In this document: positions 1 through 8,750 of the stretch, piece after piece | How positions within the stretch are numbered: position 1 is the stretch's first letter | Layout of the letters: each line of letters begins with the position of its first letter | Translations under genes and position numbers: made by a program | DNA from: CAVVAY01 sp963746465 | GTDB lineage: Bacteria > Actinomycetota > Actinomycetes > JACCUZ01 | Assembly: GCA_963746465.1 (NCBI GenBank) | Contig: CAVVAY010000002.1 | Location: 124,001-188,000, forward strand | Length of the DNA stretch: 64,000 nucleotides | Direction of reading: 5' to 3' | Notes under the pieces: generated by a model | Told to the model about the DNA's origin: nothing | What the model saw: only the letters and a program-made list of their open reading frames with translations | Databases searched by the model: none

Positions 1-15
1 GCACACAATGGGTGC

Positions 16-1668
16 GTGACAGACGGCCCGCTGATCGTGCAGTCCGACAAGACCCTCCTGCTCGAGGTGGACCACGAGCAGGCCGACGAGTGCCGTCGCG
101 CGATCGCCCCGTTCGCCGAGCTCGAGCGCTCGCCCGAGCACGTGCACACCTACCGGCTCACGCCGCTGGGGCTGTGGAACGCCCGGGCCGCCGGCCACGA
201 CGCCGAGCAGGTCGTCGACGTGCTGCTGAAGTTCAGCCGGTACGCCGTGCCGCACGCGTTGCTGGTCGACGTGGCCGAGACGATGGCGCGCTACGGCCGG
301 CTGCGGCTGGAGAAGCACCCGGTGCACGGCCTGGTCCTGGTCACCACCGATCGCGCGGTCCTGGAAGAGGTCATCCGGTCCAAGAAGGTCGCGCCGCTGG
401 TGGGCACCCGGGCGGACCCGGACACCGTGCTGGTGCACGCCTCCGAGCGCGGCCACCTCAAGCAGGTGCTGCTCAAGCTCGGCTGGCCGGCCGAGGACCT
501 GGCGGGCTACGTCAACGGCGAGGCGCACCCGATCGAGCTGGTCCAGGACGGCTGGACGATGCGGCCCTACCAGCGCGAGGCAGTCGAGGGCTTCTGGCAC
601 GGCGGGTCCGGTGTCGTCGTCCTGCCCTGCGGTGCCGGCAAGACGATCGTCGGGGCGGCTGCGATGGCCGAGGCGAAGGCGACCACCCTGATCCTCGTCA
701 CCAACACGGTGGCCGCCCGGCAGTGGCGGCACGAGCTGCTCAAGCGCACGACGCTGACCGAGGACGAGATCGGCGAGTACTCCGGGGCGCGCAAGGAGGT
801 CCGGCCGGTCACCATCGCGACCTACCAGGTGATGACCACCCGCCGGAAGGGCGTCTACACCCACCTCGAGCTGCTCGACGCCCGCGACTGGGGCCTGGTC
901 GTGTACGACGAGGTGCACCTGCTGCCGGCCCCGATCTTCCGGATGACGGCCGACCTGCAGGCCCGCCGGCGGCTCGGCCTCACCGCGACCCTGGTGCGCG
1001 AGGACGGCCGCGAGGGCGACGTGTTCTCGCTGATCGGACCGAAGCGGTACGACGCGCCGTGGAAGGACATCGAGTCACAGGGCTACATCGCACCGGCCGA
1101 CTGCGTCGAGGTGCGGGTGACGCTCTCGGAGTCCGAGCGGCTTGCCTACGCCGTCGCGGAGCCGGAGGAGCGCTACCGGTTCGCGTCGAGCACCGCGTCC
1201 AAGACCCGAGTGGTGCAGCAGCTGGTGGAACGGCACCGCGACGACCAGACGCTGGTGATCGGGCAGTACATCGACCAGCTCGACGACCTCGGCGAACGGC
1301 TCGATGCGCCGGTCATCAAGGGCGACACCACGGTCAAGGAGCGGGAGCGGCTTTTCCAGGCGTTCCGGGTCGGCGAGATCTCGTTGCTCGTCGTCTCCAA
1401 GGTCGCCAACTTCTCGATCGACCTGCCCGAAGCAGCGGTCGCCATCCAGGTGTCCGGCACGTTCGGCTCGCGGCAGGAGGAGGCGCAACGTCTCGGCCGG
1501 GTGCTGCGGCCCAAGGCCGACGGCCGCACCGCGCGCTTCTACGCGGTGACCGCCCGGGACACCGTCGACCAGGACTTCGCCGCGCACCGGCAGCGGTTCC
1601 TCGCCGAGCAGGGCTACGCCTACCGGATCGTCGACGCCGACGACCTGCCCACCCTCGACGCCACCTGA
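16..1668 (+). CDS. XPB/Ssl2-type DNA repair helicase
   Basis: A 550-residue superfamily 2 helicase of the bacterial XPB (ERCC3) type, expected to unwind DNA 3' to 5' in repair. The first 130 or so residues form the XPB-associated N-terminal domain. Walker A is CGAGKT (G206-T209). The DEAH-box variant is DEVH near residues 298-301, followed by a TAT-type motif III (LTATL). The second RecA lobe ends with QRLGRVLRP near residue 490, which carries the motif VI arginines. The GTG at 16 is the first plausible start after the window edge, and the N-terminus then reads like the family. The next gene begins 2 bases after its stop, so the two are probably cotranscribed. Whatever lies upstream is outside the window. 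The family assignment is secure; the role in vivo is not shown by the sequence. Confidence 0.93.
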   Translation: MTDGPLIVQSDKTLLLEVDHEQADECRRAIAPFAELERSPEHVHTYRLTPLGLWNARAAGHDAEQVVDVLLKFSRYAVPHALLVDVAETMARYGRLRLEKHPVHGLVLVTTDRAVLEEVIRSKKVAPLVGTRADPDTVLVHASERGHLKQVLLKLGWPAEDLAGYVNGEAHPIELVQDGWTMRPYQREAVEGFWHGGSGVVVLPCGAGKTIVGAAAMAEAKATTLILVTNTVAARQWRHELLKRTTLTEDEIGEYSGARKEVRPVTIATYQVMTTRRKGVYTHLELLDARDWGLVVYDEVHLLPAPIFRMTADLQARRRLGLTATLVREDGREGDVFSLIGPKRYDAPWKDIESQGYIAPADCVEVRVTLSESERLAYAVAEPEERYRFASSTASKTRVVQQLVERHRDDQTLVIGQYIDQLDDLGERLDAPVIKGDTTVKERERLFQAFRVGEISLLVVSKVANFSIDLPEAAVAIQVSGTFGSRQEEAQRLGRVLRPKADGRTARFYAVTARDTVDQDFAAHRQRFLAEQGYAYRIVDADDLPTLDAT

Positions 1669-1670
1669 CC

Positions 1671-2144
1671 GTGCCGACGTACCCCGTCCGGGTCCGGCTG
1701 CTGGCCGACTGCTCCACGTCCGCGGTCGCGGCGGCGGTGTCGGCCGACCGCGACGAGTTCCTGCGCGCGACCGACCGGCTGGCGACGCTCGACTCCGAGC
1801 AGGTCGGCCTGGTGCTGGGATCCGTGCTGCGCTCGCTGCTCGAGGACCTGCACCCCGACGGGCTCTCCAGCGACGACGCGCAGGACGTGATCGTGCGCTG
1901 CGCGCGTGCCGCGGCCGGCTGGTTCCCTGAGGTCGACGTCAACGCGCTGGTGCTGGTGCTCAGCGGCGCGCTCGGCCTGCACCCGCAGGACGACGAACCG
2001 GTTCCGGTGTCGCCGCTGGACGTCGCCCGGCACGCCCCGTTGGTGACCGCCGACCTGCTCACCGCGGGCGGGCGTACCTTCCCGCCGTACCTGCACTCCG
2101 CACTGGCCGGCATCGCCGTCGCCGAGGCCAACGACCTGCCCTGA
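1671..2144 (+). CDS. Hypothetical protein coupled to the XPB helicase
   Basis: A 157-residue protein that I do not recognise. It starts with GTG two bases after the helicase stop, so translational coupling is likely. The composition looks like a true soluble alpha-helical protein (many Leu, Val, Asp; few Arg or Pro runs), unlike the out-of-frame translation of its neighbours. A helical segment around residues 45-60 (EQVGLVLGSVLRSLLEDL) is followed by a hydrophobic patch near 95-110. There is no signal peptide, membrane segment or known catalytic motif. Its position suggests a function linked to the helicase, but this is inference only. Confidence 0.6.
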   Translation: MPTYPVRVRLLADCSTSAVAAAVSADRDEFLRATDRLATLDSEQVGLVLGSVLRSLLEDLHPDGLSSDDAQDVIVRCARAAAGWFPEVDVNALVLVLSGALGLHPQDDEPVPVSPLDVARHAPLVTADLLTAGGRTFPPYLHSALAGIAVAEANDLP

Positions 2145-2161
2145 CGCACGGCTGACCGTCG

Positions 2162-2443
2162 TCAGCCCGTCGGCAGCGTGGGCAGGTGGTCGACATGGCA
2201 GGAGTAGTAGCGCATCGCCAGCACGACGGCGTCCTCGGCGACGACGAGCGAGCCGTGGGCGTTGGGGAAGGCGTAGCCCTCGCGCAGCCGCGGGAAGTTG
2301 GCCCAGGTCGCCGTGGCGGCCAACCGGCCGGTGAACTCCGCGGTGCCCTGGCCGAACACCTGGCCGTCCGCGCCGTCCGCCGCTCCCACCTCGTGGAGCA
2401 GGTCATGGCGCCCGACCACGTCGGTCAGCAGCTCGAGACGCAC
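2162..2443 (-). CDS. Small hypothetical protein, DUF3237-like
   Basis: A 93-residue protein read from a GTG start. The centre (GQGTAEFTGRLAATATWANF, then SLVVAEDAVVLAMRYY) resembles the small beta-barrel DUF3237 family, in which a Gly-rich strand is followed by a strand ending in an aromatic pair. This is a resemblance by eye, and the protein is shorter than that family usually is (about 150). It is convergent with the gene pair to its left, with 17 bases between the stops. A weak purine-rich stretch (GGTGGA) precedes the start. The function is unknown. Confidence 0.5.
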   Translation of the reverse strand: MRLELLTDVVGRHDLLHEVGAADGADGQVFGQGTAEFTGRLAATATWANFPRLREGYAFPNAHGSLVVAEDAVVLAMRYYSCHVDHLPTLPTG

Positions 2444-2590
2444 GACTCCACCTGCCTCGGTCGGGTGGGGGGCCGGAATGAGGGCTCGCCGGAAGTGTCA
2501 GGGACTCGGCAGCCCTCTCACACCTGATTGACAGGTTCGCTCGCGACGTTGGGCCCACCACCAGCGAGGTCCCCGACACCAGGAGCCACG

Positions 2591-3034
2591 ATGACGACGC
2601 TGCAACACCCACCGCTGGAGCTGGCCCTCACCGCGACCCGCGCGGTCCTCCCGGCCGGCGACGAGCTCTCCGGCCGGCTCGCCCAGCACCTGGTGGCCCA
2701 CGCCCTGGTGCGCAAGAGCGGAAACGACCCGGTGCCGTTCCCGGTCTGGTGGCGGGTCACCGACGCGCTGCGGGCCAGCGTCCTCGCCGCGCCCGCCGAC
2801 GCCGTCCCGGAGGTGGACGCGGCCATCGCCGCGCTGGTGGCCCAGGCCCGCGGTCTCGCCGCCGGGCCCCCGGTGAGCCACCCGCTGTCCGCGGAGGACG
2901 TGGACCGCGCGCTGCGGCTCGCCCAGGTCCTGCTCGCCCGGCTGGTCTTCGCCACAGCGCCCACCTCTCCCACGTTGCTGCACGTCCGGCTGGCCCGTCT
3001 CCGCCGCGCCCTGGTGGCCGCCGCTCCTGAGTAG
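2591..3034 (+). CDS. Hypothetical protein upstream of helR-like gene
   Basis: A 147-residue protein of unknown function. The start at 2591 is chosen because AGGAG at 2581-2585 sits at ideal spacing; the frame stays open upstream to 2528, but that stretch has no ribosome-binding site. The sequence is Ala/Leu-rich and probably all-helical, with no membrane segment or signal peptide. It ends 12 bases before the HelR-like gene and may share its transcript. A perfect TTGACA lies at 2528-2533, but no convincing -10 element follows it at 16-18 bases. Confidence 0.6.
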   Translation: MTTLQHPPLELALTATRAVLPAGDELSGRLAQHLVAHALVRKSGNDPVPFPVWWRVTDALRASVLAAPADAVPEVDAAIAALVAQARGLAAGPPVSHPLSAEDVDRALRLAQVLLARLVFATAPTSPTLLHVRLARLRRALVAAAPE

Positions 3035-3046
3035 CCTGGGGAGGCC

Positions 3047-5041
3047 GTGACCTCCCCCACCCTGGCCGCCGAGCGTGCCTACCTCGCCGCCGCGCGCGCC
3101 GACCTGCGGGCCATGCGCGACGCGACCCTCGCCCTGGACGTCCGGGGTGGCGACGCGGTCTCCGAGGCCTACCTGGCGGCGTCCCTGCACAAGCGGATCC
3201 TGGCGCTGTCCGACGACCCGGAGACCCCGTTGTTCTTCGGCCGGCTGGACCTCGCGACCGGCGACGAGCCGCGCTACTACGTCGGACGCCGGCACGTGCA
3301 CGACGACTCCGGCGACCCGGTGGTGGTCGACTGGCGGGCCGGCATCTCGACCGCGTTCTACCGCGCCACCCGCACCGAGCCGATGGGCGTCGTGCTGCGC
3401 CGACGGTTCGGCTTCGAGCGCGGCGAGATCACGGCGTACGAGGACGAGCACCTGCTGGACCAGACCGAGGTCAGCGCGAACAGCAAGATCCTTGCCGGCG
3501 AGATCGAACGTCCGCGGGTCGGGCCGATGCGCGACATCGTCGCGACCATCCAGCCCGAGCAGGACGTGATCGTGCGGGCGGACGTCGGCGAGACCCTGTG
3601 CGTCCAGGGCGCCCCCGGCACCGGGAAGACCGCCGTCGGCCTGCACCGGGCGGCGTACCTGCTCTACACGTTCCGGGACCGGCTGCGACGAGGCGGCGTG
3701 CTCGTCGTCGGGCCGAACACCGCGTTCCTCTCCTACATCTCCGCGGTGCTGCCCGCCCTCGGCGAGGTAGACGTGAAGCAGGTGACGCTCGAGGCCCTCG
3801 TCGGCGGCCGGGTCGAGGTGCGCGCCGCCGAGCCGGCGGTGGTGGCCACGTTGAAGGGCGACCCGCGGATGGCGCAGGTGCTGGACCGCGCCGTGCACGC
3901 AGGCCTGACCGAGCCGACCGAGGCACTGGTGCTGCCGCGCGGCTCGCACCGGTGGCGGGTGCCGGCGTCCGAGCTGCGCGACATCGTGGCCCAGCTGCGC
4001 GGCCGCGACGTCCGCTACGGGGCGGCCCGGACGATGCTGGCGCAGCGGCTCTCGCACGCGCTGCTCACCAAGATGGAGGCAGCCGGCGACTCGCCGGACG
4101 ACCGGGTGCAGGACGCCGTCGCGCGCACCACCCCGGTGCGCAGGACGGTCGACGCGCTCTGGCCGGCGGTCGACCCGGTGCGGGTCGTGATGGCGCTGCT
4201 GTCGGACCCGGAGGCACTGGCGCGCGCAGCCGACGGCATCCTCGACCCCGCCGAGCAGGCGCTGCTGCTGTGGGCCCGACCACCGCGGGGACCGCGGACC
4301 GCACCGTGGTCGCTGGCCGACGCCGTGCTGGTCGACGAGGCGGCGGACCTGGTCGACCGGGAGCCCAGCCTGGGCCACGTCGTGCTCGACGAGGCGCAGG
4401 ACCTCTCCCCGATGCAGCTGCGCGCGGTCGGCCGCCGGTGCTCCACGGCGTCCGCGACGGTCCTCGGCGACATCGCGCAGGGCACGACGCCGTGGGCGAC
4501 CACCGACTGGGCCGAGTCGCTGCGCCATCTCGGCAAGCCCGGCGCGCACATCGAGGTGCTGCGGCGCGGCTACCGGGTGCCGGCCGCCGTCATCGAGTTC
4601 GCCGGCCGGCTGCTGCCGCACATCGCACCCGGCGTCAGCCCGCCGGAGTCCGTGCGCGAGAACGACGGGCGGCTCGACATCGTGGCGGCGGGCGACCTGC
4701 TGACGGTGGTGGCCAGCGAGGTACGCCGGCTGCTCGTCGAGCCGGGCTCGATCGGGGTCGTGGTGACCGACGCGGACGTCGAGCGCGTCAGCGCCGGCCT
4801 GGACGTCGAGCACGGCGTCCTCGGCGGCGACGACGACACGCAGCGGGTCACCCTCGTGCCGGCGACGCTCGCCAAGGGCCTGGAGTACGACCATGTCGTG
4901 GTCGTCGAACCGGCCGCAATCGTCGACGGTGAGCCCTCGCCGTTCCAGGGGCTGCGGCGGCTCTACGTCGTCCTGACCCGCGCGGTGTCCGGGCTCTCGG
5001 TCGTGCACGCGCGGCCGCTGCCCGACGAGCTGGCGGCCTGA
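3047..5041 (+). CDS. HelD/HelR-family RNA polymerase-recycling ATPase
   Basis: A 664-residue UvrD/Rep-like superfamily 1 ATPase of the actinobacterial HelD class. Walker A is GAPGTGKT (G188-T195), Walker B is LDEAQD (447-452), and the C-terminal lobe ends with LYVVLTRAVSGL, the family's motif VI region. HelD proteins bind RNA polymerase and pull it off stalled or drug-bound complexes; one branch (HelR) displaces rifamycins. An N-terminal region (1-60) rich in charged residues fits the arm that enters the polymerase secondary channel. The GTG start follows a GGGGAGG-like ribosome-binding site. The family call is firm; whether it gives rifamycin tolerance cannot be read from sequence alone. The next gene follows after 3 bases. 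Confidence 0.88.
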   Translation: MTSPTLAAERAYLAAARADLRAMRDATLALDVRGGDAVSEAYLAASLHKRILALSDDPETPLFFGRLDLATGDEPRYYVGRRHVHDDSGDPVVVDWRAGISTAFYRATRTEPMGVVLRRRFGFERGEITAYEDEHLLDQTEVSANSKILAGEIERPRVGPMRDIVATIQPEQDVIVRADVGETLCVQGAPGTGKTAVGLHRAAYLLYTFRDRLRRGGVLVVGPNTAFLSYISAVLPALGEVDVKQVTLEALVGGRVEVRAAEPAVVATLKGDPRMAQVLDRAVHAGLTEPTEALVLPRGSHRWRVPASELRDIVAQLRGRDVRYGAARTMLAQRLSHALLTKMEAAGDSPDDRVQDAVARTTPVRRTVDALWPAVDPVRVVMALLSDPEALARAADGILDPAEQALLLWARPPRGPRTAPWSLADAVLVDEAADLVDREPSLGHVVLDEAQDLSPMQLRAVGRRCSTASATVLGDIAQGTTPWATTDWAESLRHLGKPGAHIEVLRRGYRVPAAVIEFAGRLLPHIAPGVSPPESVRENDGRLDIVAAGDLLTVVASEVRRLLVEPGSIGVVVTDADVERVSAGLDVEHGVLGGDDDTQRVTLVPATLAKGLEYDHVVVVEPAAIVDGEPSPFQGLRRLYVVLTRAVSGLSVVHARPLPDELAA

Positions 5042-5044
5042 CGC

Positions 5045-5674
5045 GTGCGGCACCTCGCGCCGGCCTGGCTGGAGCTGACCCGCCGCGTCGAGGCACGCGA
5101 CGACGTCGCCGGCGCGGGTGCCGCCCTGCTGGCTCGTTGGGCCGAGCAGCACCGGGCCTACCACGATCTGGCGCACCTGTCGGAGGTGCTGGAACGGGTC
5201 GACCTGCTGGCCGCCGAGGCGGACCGGTCGGACGCCGTCAGGCTGGCGGCCTGGTTCCACGACGCCGTCTACGACCCGGCGGCCGACGACAACGAGGAGC
5301 GCAGCGCCCAGCTCGCGGCGACGACGTTGACCCGGCTCCGGCTGGCCCCCGACCTGGTCGACGAGGTGACCCGGCTGGTGCGGCTGACCGCGACCCACCA
5401 CGTCGGCCCCGGGGACGCGAACGGCGCCGTGCTCTGCGACGCAGACCTTGCCGTGCTCGCCGCGGACGACCTGCGCTACTCGTCGTACGTCGAGGGGGTC
5501 CGCCGCGAGTACGGTCACGTCGATGATGCGGCGTTCGCCCGAGGCCGCGCCCAGGTGCTATCGACGCTGCTGGACCGGCCGGCGTTGTTCCGCACCGCGC
5601 ACGGCCGGGCGGCCTGGGAGCAGCGGGCCCGCATGAACGTCGCCGCCGAGCTGGACCGGCTGCGCGCGACCTGA
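5045..5674 (+). CDS. HD-domain metal-dependent phosphohydrolase
   Basis: A 209-residue protein of the predicted HD superfamily phosphohydrolases (COG4339 type). Candidate metal ligands are visible: AYHDLAHL (H40, H44), then WFHDAVYDP (H72-D73, the HD pair), ATHH near residue 118, and LCDADLAVL (the late Asp). It starts with GTG 3 bases after the HelD stop, so it is probably in the same operon. The substrate is unknown; the family includes nucleotide and phosphate-ester hydrolases. It has no membrane segment and is presumably cytosolic. Confidence 0.8.
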   Translation: MRHLAPAWLELTRRVEARDDVAGAGAALLARWAEQHRAYHDLAHLSEVLERVDLLAAEADRSDAVRLAAWFHDAVYDPAADDNEERSAQLAATTLTRLRLAPDLVDEVTRLVRLTATHHVGPGDANGAVLCDADLAVLAADDLRYSSYVEGVRREYGHVDDAAFARGRAQVLSTLLDRPALFRTAHGRAAWEQRARMNVAAELDRLRAT

Positions 5675-5693
5675 CCGACGAAGGGCGAAGGGC

Positions 5694-6215
5694 ATGACGG
5701 AAGGACAGATCGATCCCAGGTACGGCGACTCGTCGGCCACTGCACCACCGTGGGGGGACATCGAGCGGCTGCTCACCGAGGCGCAGCTCTACTGGATCGT
5801 CACGGTCCGGGTGGACGGTCGCCCGCACGCGGTGCCGCTGGTCGGCGTCTGGCACGCCGGCGCGTTCGTCTTCTGCACGGGCGCGCAGGAGCAGAAGCAC
5901 CGCAACCTCGAAGCCAACCCGCAGGTCGCGGTGACCACCGGCAGCACGGGTGCGAACGGGTGGAACAGCGGCACGGATGTCGTGGTCGAGGGCGCCGCGG
6001 TGCGGGTGACCGACCCGGAGACGTTGCAGCTGCTGGCGGACGCCTGGCTCGCCAAGTACGGGGACGACTGGCGCTTCGAGGTCCGCGGGGAGGAGTTCGT
6101 CGAGCTCAGCGACTCCGGTGGCAGCACCGCAGGCGGAGCGCAGGTGTTCCGGGTCGAGCCGGCGAAGGTGCTCGCCTTCGGGAACCAGCACGGCCAGACC
6201 CGGTATCGCCCCTGA
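5694..6215 (+). CDS. Pyridoxamine 5'-phosphate oxidase-fold protein
   Basis: A 173-residue split-barrel flavin-binding-fold protein. Residues 20-110 show the family pattern: a helix, then a first strand (YWIVTVRVDGRPHAVPLVGVW), a strand pair with FVFCTG, and the KHRNLEANPQVAVTTG segment that contacts flavin or F420 phosphate. In actinobacteria this fold often uses F420 or haem instead of FMN, and the sequence does not settle which. GAAGGGCGAAGGG before the ATG supplies a ribosome-binding site. A 68-base gap separates it from the isochorismatase-type gene. The substrate is unknown. Confidence 0.82.
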   Translation: MTEGQIDPRYGDSSATAPPWGDIERLLTEAQLYWIVTVRVDGRPHAVPLVGVWHAGAFVFCTGAQEQKHRNLEANPQVAVTTGSTGANGWNSGTDVVVEGAAVRVTDPETLQLLADAWLAKYGDDWRFEVRGEEFVELSDSGGSTAGGAQVFRVEPAKVLAFGNQHGQTRYRP

Positions 6216-6283
6216 CGGTCGGCGGAGCTTCGCTGTCGGTAGCCCGCCCTAAGGTGGAGCGCAGGCAGTCAGGACGGAGCACC

Positions 6284-6844
6284 ATGACCACTCTTCCCGG
6301 CCGGCCGCGGACCGCACTGCTCGTCATCGACGTGCAGAACGGCGTCGTGGGCGAGGCGCACGAGCGCGACCGGGTCGTCGCCAACATCGCCAGCCTCGTC
6401 GACAAGGCCCGGGCAGAACAGGTGCCCGTGGTCTGGGTGGCGCACTCCGACGAGGGCATGCCCCGGGAGTCCCAGCGCTGGCAGTACGTCGACGAGCTCC
6501 GCCGCGACGAGTCCGAGTCCCTGGTGCACAAGACCTTCGCCGACTCGTTCGAGGACACCGATCTCGAGGGCGTGCTCGCCGGCCTCGATGTCGGCCGGCT
6601 CGTGGTCGCCGGCGCGCAGACCGACGAGTGCATCAGGTCCACCCTGCACGGGGCGATCGCGCGGGGCTACGACGCGACGCTGGTGGCCGACGCGCACACC
6701 ACCGAGGACCTCAGCGAGTGGGGCGCACCCCCGCCGGGCCAGGTCATCGCGCACACCAACATGTACTGGTCCGGGCACCGGGCGCCCGGCCGGACGGCCG
6801 GCACCGTCGACACCGCCGACGTGGACTTCAGCGCGCCAGGGTGA
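6284..6844 (+). CDS. Isochorismatase-family cysteine hydrolase
   Basis: A 186-residue cysteine hydrolase with the full catalytic triad of the family: D16 (LLVIDVQNG), K83 (VHKTFADSF) and C116 (TDECIRSTL). Members cleave isochorismate, nicotinamide, N-carbamoyl amides or related small molecules; nothing here points to one substrate. The ATG at 6284 is preceded by GGACGGAG. The last 17 bases overlap the convergent GNAT gene, so the two 3' ends interlock. It is expected to be cytosolic. Confidence 0.87.
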   Translation: MTTLPGRPRTALLVIDVQNGVVGEAHERDRVVANIASLVDKARAEQVPVVWVAHSDEGMPRESQRWQYVDELRRDESESLVHKTFADSFEDTDLEGVLAGLDVGRLVVAGAQTDECIRSTLHGAIARGYDATLVADAHTTEDLSEWGAPPPGQVIAHTNMYWSGHRAPGRTAGTVDTADVDFSAPG

Positions 6845-7415
6845 GGCGCATGACCCAGCGCCACTTGGCGATCTGACGGTCGCGGACGAAGCCGAGCTCC
6901 TTGAACAGTGTCTCCGGCCCGGTGTGGAAGTACGCCCCCCGCTGCGGAGGGCGTCCCTCGACCTGCTCGGGGTAGGCCTCGACGACCCCGCCGCCGGCAG
7001 CGCGGATGGCATCCAGCGCACCCGTGACCGCAGCCCGGGCGACACCCACACCTCGGTGACTCTTGTCGGTGAAGATGCAACCGATCCGCCAGTCCGGCAG
7101 CTGCACGAGCTCCTTGGTGTAGGCAGCAGGGTTCTTGATGTTGGGCAGCTCGGCGGGCGAGCCGTACTGGCACCAACCGACGGACTCGTCCCCGGCATAG
7201 ACCAGGATCTGGTGCACCGTCCCGGTGCGCACATGAGCCTGCTTGTTCGCCTTGTTGTCGGCCGCGGAGCGGTCCTTGCTCAACCCCTCGGTGTGGAAGC
7301 CCATGCACCAGCACCCACCCCAGACGCCGTTGTTCGCCTCGACGAGGCGGGCGAAGTCGTCCCAGGTGTCCGGGGAGAGAGGGCGGGTGCTGTACCCGTC
7401 GTGATCGGCTGCCAT
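6828..7415 (-). CDS. GNAT-family N-acetyltransferase
   Basis: A 195-residue acyltransferase. The acetyl-CoA-binding motif A is clear near residues 115-130 (FTDKSHRGVGVARAAV, with the R-G-x-G loop), preceded by the beta-4 strand WRIGCIF and followed by the family's C-terminal ETLFKELGFV. The N-terminal third has a Cys-rich WGGCWCMGFH segment that recurs in one uncharacterised actinobacterial GNAT subfamily. The acceptor substrate is unknown. It converges with the isochorismatase-type gene with a 17-base overlap. Confidence 0.82.
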   Translation of the reverse strand: MAADHDGYSTRPLSPDTWDDFARLVEANNGVWGGCWCMGFHTEGLSKDRSAADNKANKQAHVRTGTVHQILVYAGDESVGWCQYGSPAELPNIKNPAAYTKELVQLPDWRIGCIFTDKSHRGVGVARAAVTGALDAIRAAGGGVVEAYPEQVEGRPPQRGAYFHTGPETLFKELGFVRDRQIAKWRWVMRLTLAR

Positions 7416-7453
7416 CGCTGCATGATGCCCACTCCCGGCAGGAACCGGAAGGC

Positions 7454-8662
7454 TCAGTGGGCGGCGTGCCGGACACGGTCGCGCTCCGGCGCGAGCACCA
7501 CCGCTTCGTAGCCGATGAGCGCGGCCAGCACCACGAACAGCGTCGCCAGCGCGGCGACCGCCGGGAGCTGCGCCCCGACCGGCAGCAGGAGCAGCAGCAC
7601 CGCCGCGGCCAACAGTCGCTGCAGGTTCCAGCCGCCGACGTTGCGTCGTCGCAGCGCGGACAGCGCGACGAGGTAGAGCACGGCGCCGCCGAACAGTGCG
7701 ACGAGCGGGACCCAGGGCAGCGCGTCGCCGAGGTCATGGTGCTCGGGGTCCGCGACGTAGGTGAGGACCTTCTTCATGCCGAGCGCCAGGTAGACGATGC
7801 CGGCCAGCATCGGGAAGTGCAGGTAGGTGAACGAGTCGCGGGCGAGCCGGCTGCGCGGCTCACCTTCGAGCCGGGCCAGCACCCGCTCGGCCACCAGCGC
7901 CACGACGTCGAAGTAGACCCACCACAGTGCAACCGAGACGCCGAGCCCGAGCAGGGCTGCGAGCACGACGGCAGCGGTGACCGGCTCCTCCGCGATGCCC
8001 GCGCCGACCGCCACGACCGACTCGCCCAGGGCGACGATGATGATGAGCCCGTGCCGCTCGGCGAAGTGCGGCGCGCTGTAGACCCGCCAGCCCTGGGTGC
8101 CTCCGGCGTAGACGCCGATGTAGTCCACGACGAGCGCCAGCACCCACAGCACCGACTGCCACGGCGGGCCCGCCGCACCGCCGGCGACGAGCAGCAGCAG
8201 GGCCAGCGTCGTCGGGACGGCCTGGACGAGCAGCTGGCGGCGTAGCCCGCGGTCGTCGCCGGCCGCCACCAGGTAGACCACCAGGTGCGCGATGCGCACC
8301 GTGGCGTAGCACGCGGCGAGCACGAACGGCGCGAAGAGGCCGCCGGGCTTGTCGTCGTACGCCTCGGGGATCGCCAGGGCGACGACGAACAGGGCACCCA
8401 TCGCGGCGAGCATCGCCAGGCGTAGCAGGCCCTCGTCGGCCCGCGCCTGGTTGCCCAGCCAGGCGTACGACGACCAGCCGAACCACAGCAGACCCAGCAG
8501 CAGGAGCCCGCGACCGAGGCCTCGCAGCGTCGGGTCCTCGGCCATCAGGGCAGTGACCTGGGTCAGCGCGAAGACGAAGACCAGGTCGAAGAACAGCTCG
8601 AGGGTCGTGACGCGGTGCGAGTCGTCGGTCGGGCGGACGACCAGCCGCCGGGCGATCTGCAC
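7454..8662 (-). CDS. Low-temperature-requirement protein A (LtrA) family membrane protein
   Basis: A 402-residue polytopic membrane protein. The N-terminus carries the LtrA hallmark TTLELFFDLVFVFALTQ (about residues 18-34), then a series of hydrophobic segments consistent with 10 or more helices, including HGLIIIVALGESVVAVG near 205-225. LtrA was named from a Listeria cold-growth phenotype; the molecular function is not established. The GTG start lacks a strong ribosome-binding site and lies only 18 bases past a very stable hairpin (8681-8736), which could affect its translation. The C-terminus is a charged tail. Confidence 0.87.
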   Translation of the reverse strand: MQIARRLVVRPTDDSHRVTTLELFFDLVFVFALTQVTALMAEDPTLRGLGRGLLLLGLLWFGWSSYAWLGNQARADEGLLRLAMLAAMGALFVVALAIPEAYDDKPGGLFAPFVLAACYATVRIAHLVVYLVAAGDDRGLRRQLLVQAVPTTLALLLLVAGGAAGPPWQSVLWVLALVVDYIGVYAGGTQGWRVYSAPHFAERHGLIIIVALGESVVAVGAGIAEEPVTAAVVLAALLGLGVSVALWWVYFDVVALVAERVLARLEGEPRSRLARDSFTYLHFPMLAGIVYLALGMKKVLTYVADPEHHDLGDALPWVPLVALFGGAVLYLVALSALRRRNVGGWNLQRLLAAAVLLLLLPVGAQLPAVAALATLFVVLAALIGYEAVVLAPERDRVRHAAH

Positions 8663-8680
8663 GCGGGCAGCCTGGCACTC

Positions 8681-8736
8681 CCCGGGTATGCGCGACGAGC
8701 GGGGGGAACCACCCCCGTTGGTCGCGCATGCCCGGG
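8681..8736 (-). terminator. Long two-part hairpin between DUF4031 gene and ltrA-family gene
   Basis: CCCGGGTATGCGCGAC at 8681-8696 pairs with 8721-8736 over 16 bp with one T/C mismatch (a G-U wobble in one orientation). Inside it CGGGGG (8700-8705) pairs with CCCCCG (8712-8717), with 3-base bulges on both sides. There is no U tract, which is common in actinobacterial terminators. It lies just after the DUF4031 stop and just before the LtrA start, so it could end one transcript or shape the leader of the next. Confidence 0.6.
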
Positions 8737-8750
8737 ACGACCGGGCCGGG

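Noticed and set aside
2528..2533. Perfect TTGACA as a promoter
   Set aside because: No -10-like hexamer at 16-18 bases downstream.
2498..5518. Long open frame on the minus strand opposite the HelR-like gene
   Set aside because: Its translation is Arg/Gly/His-rich without domain pattern and it mirrors a gene with clear family motifs. High GC makes such antisense frames common.
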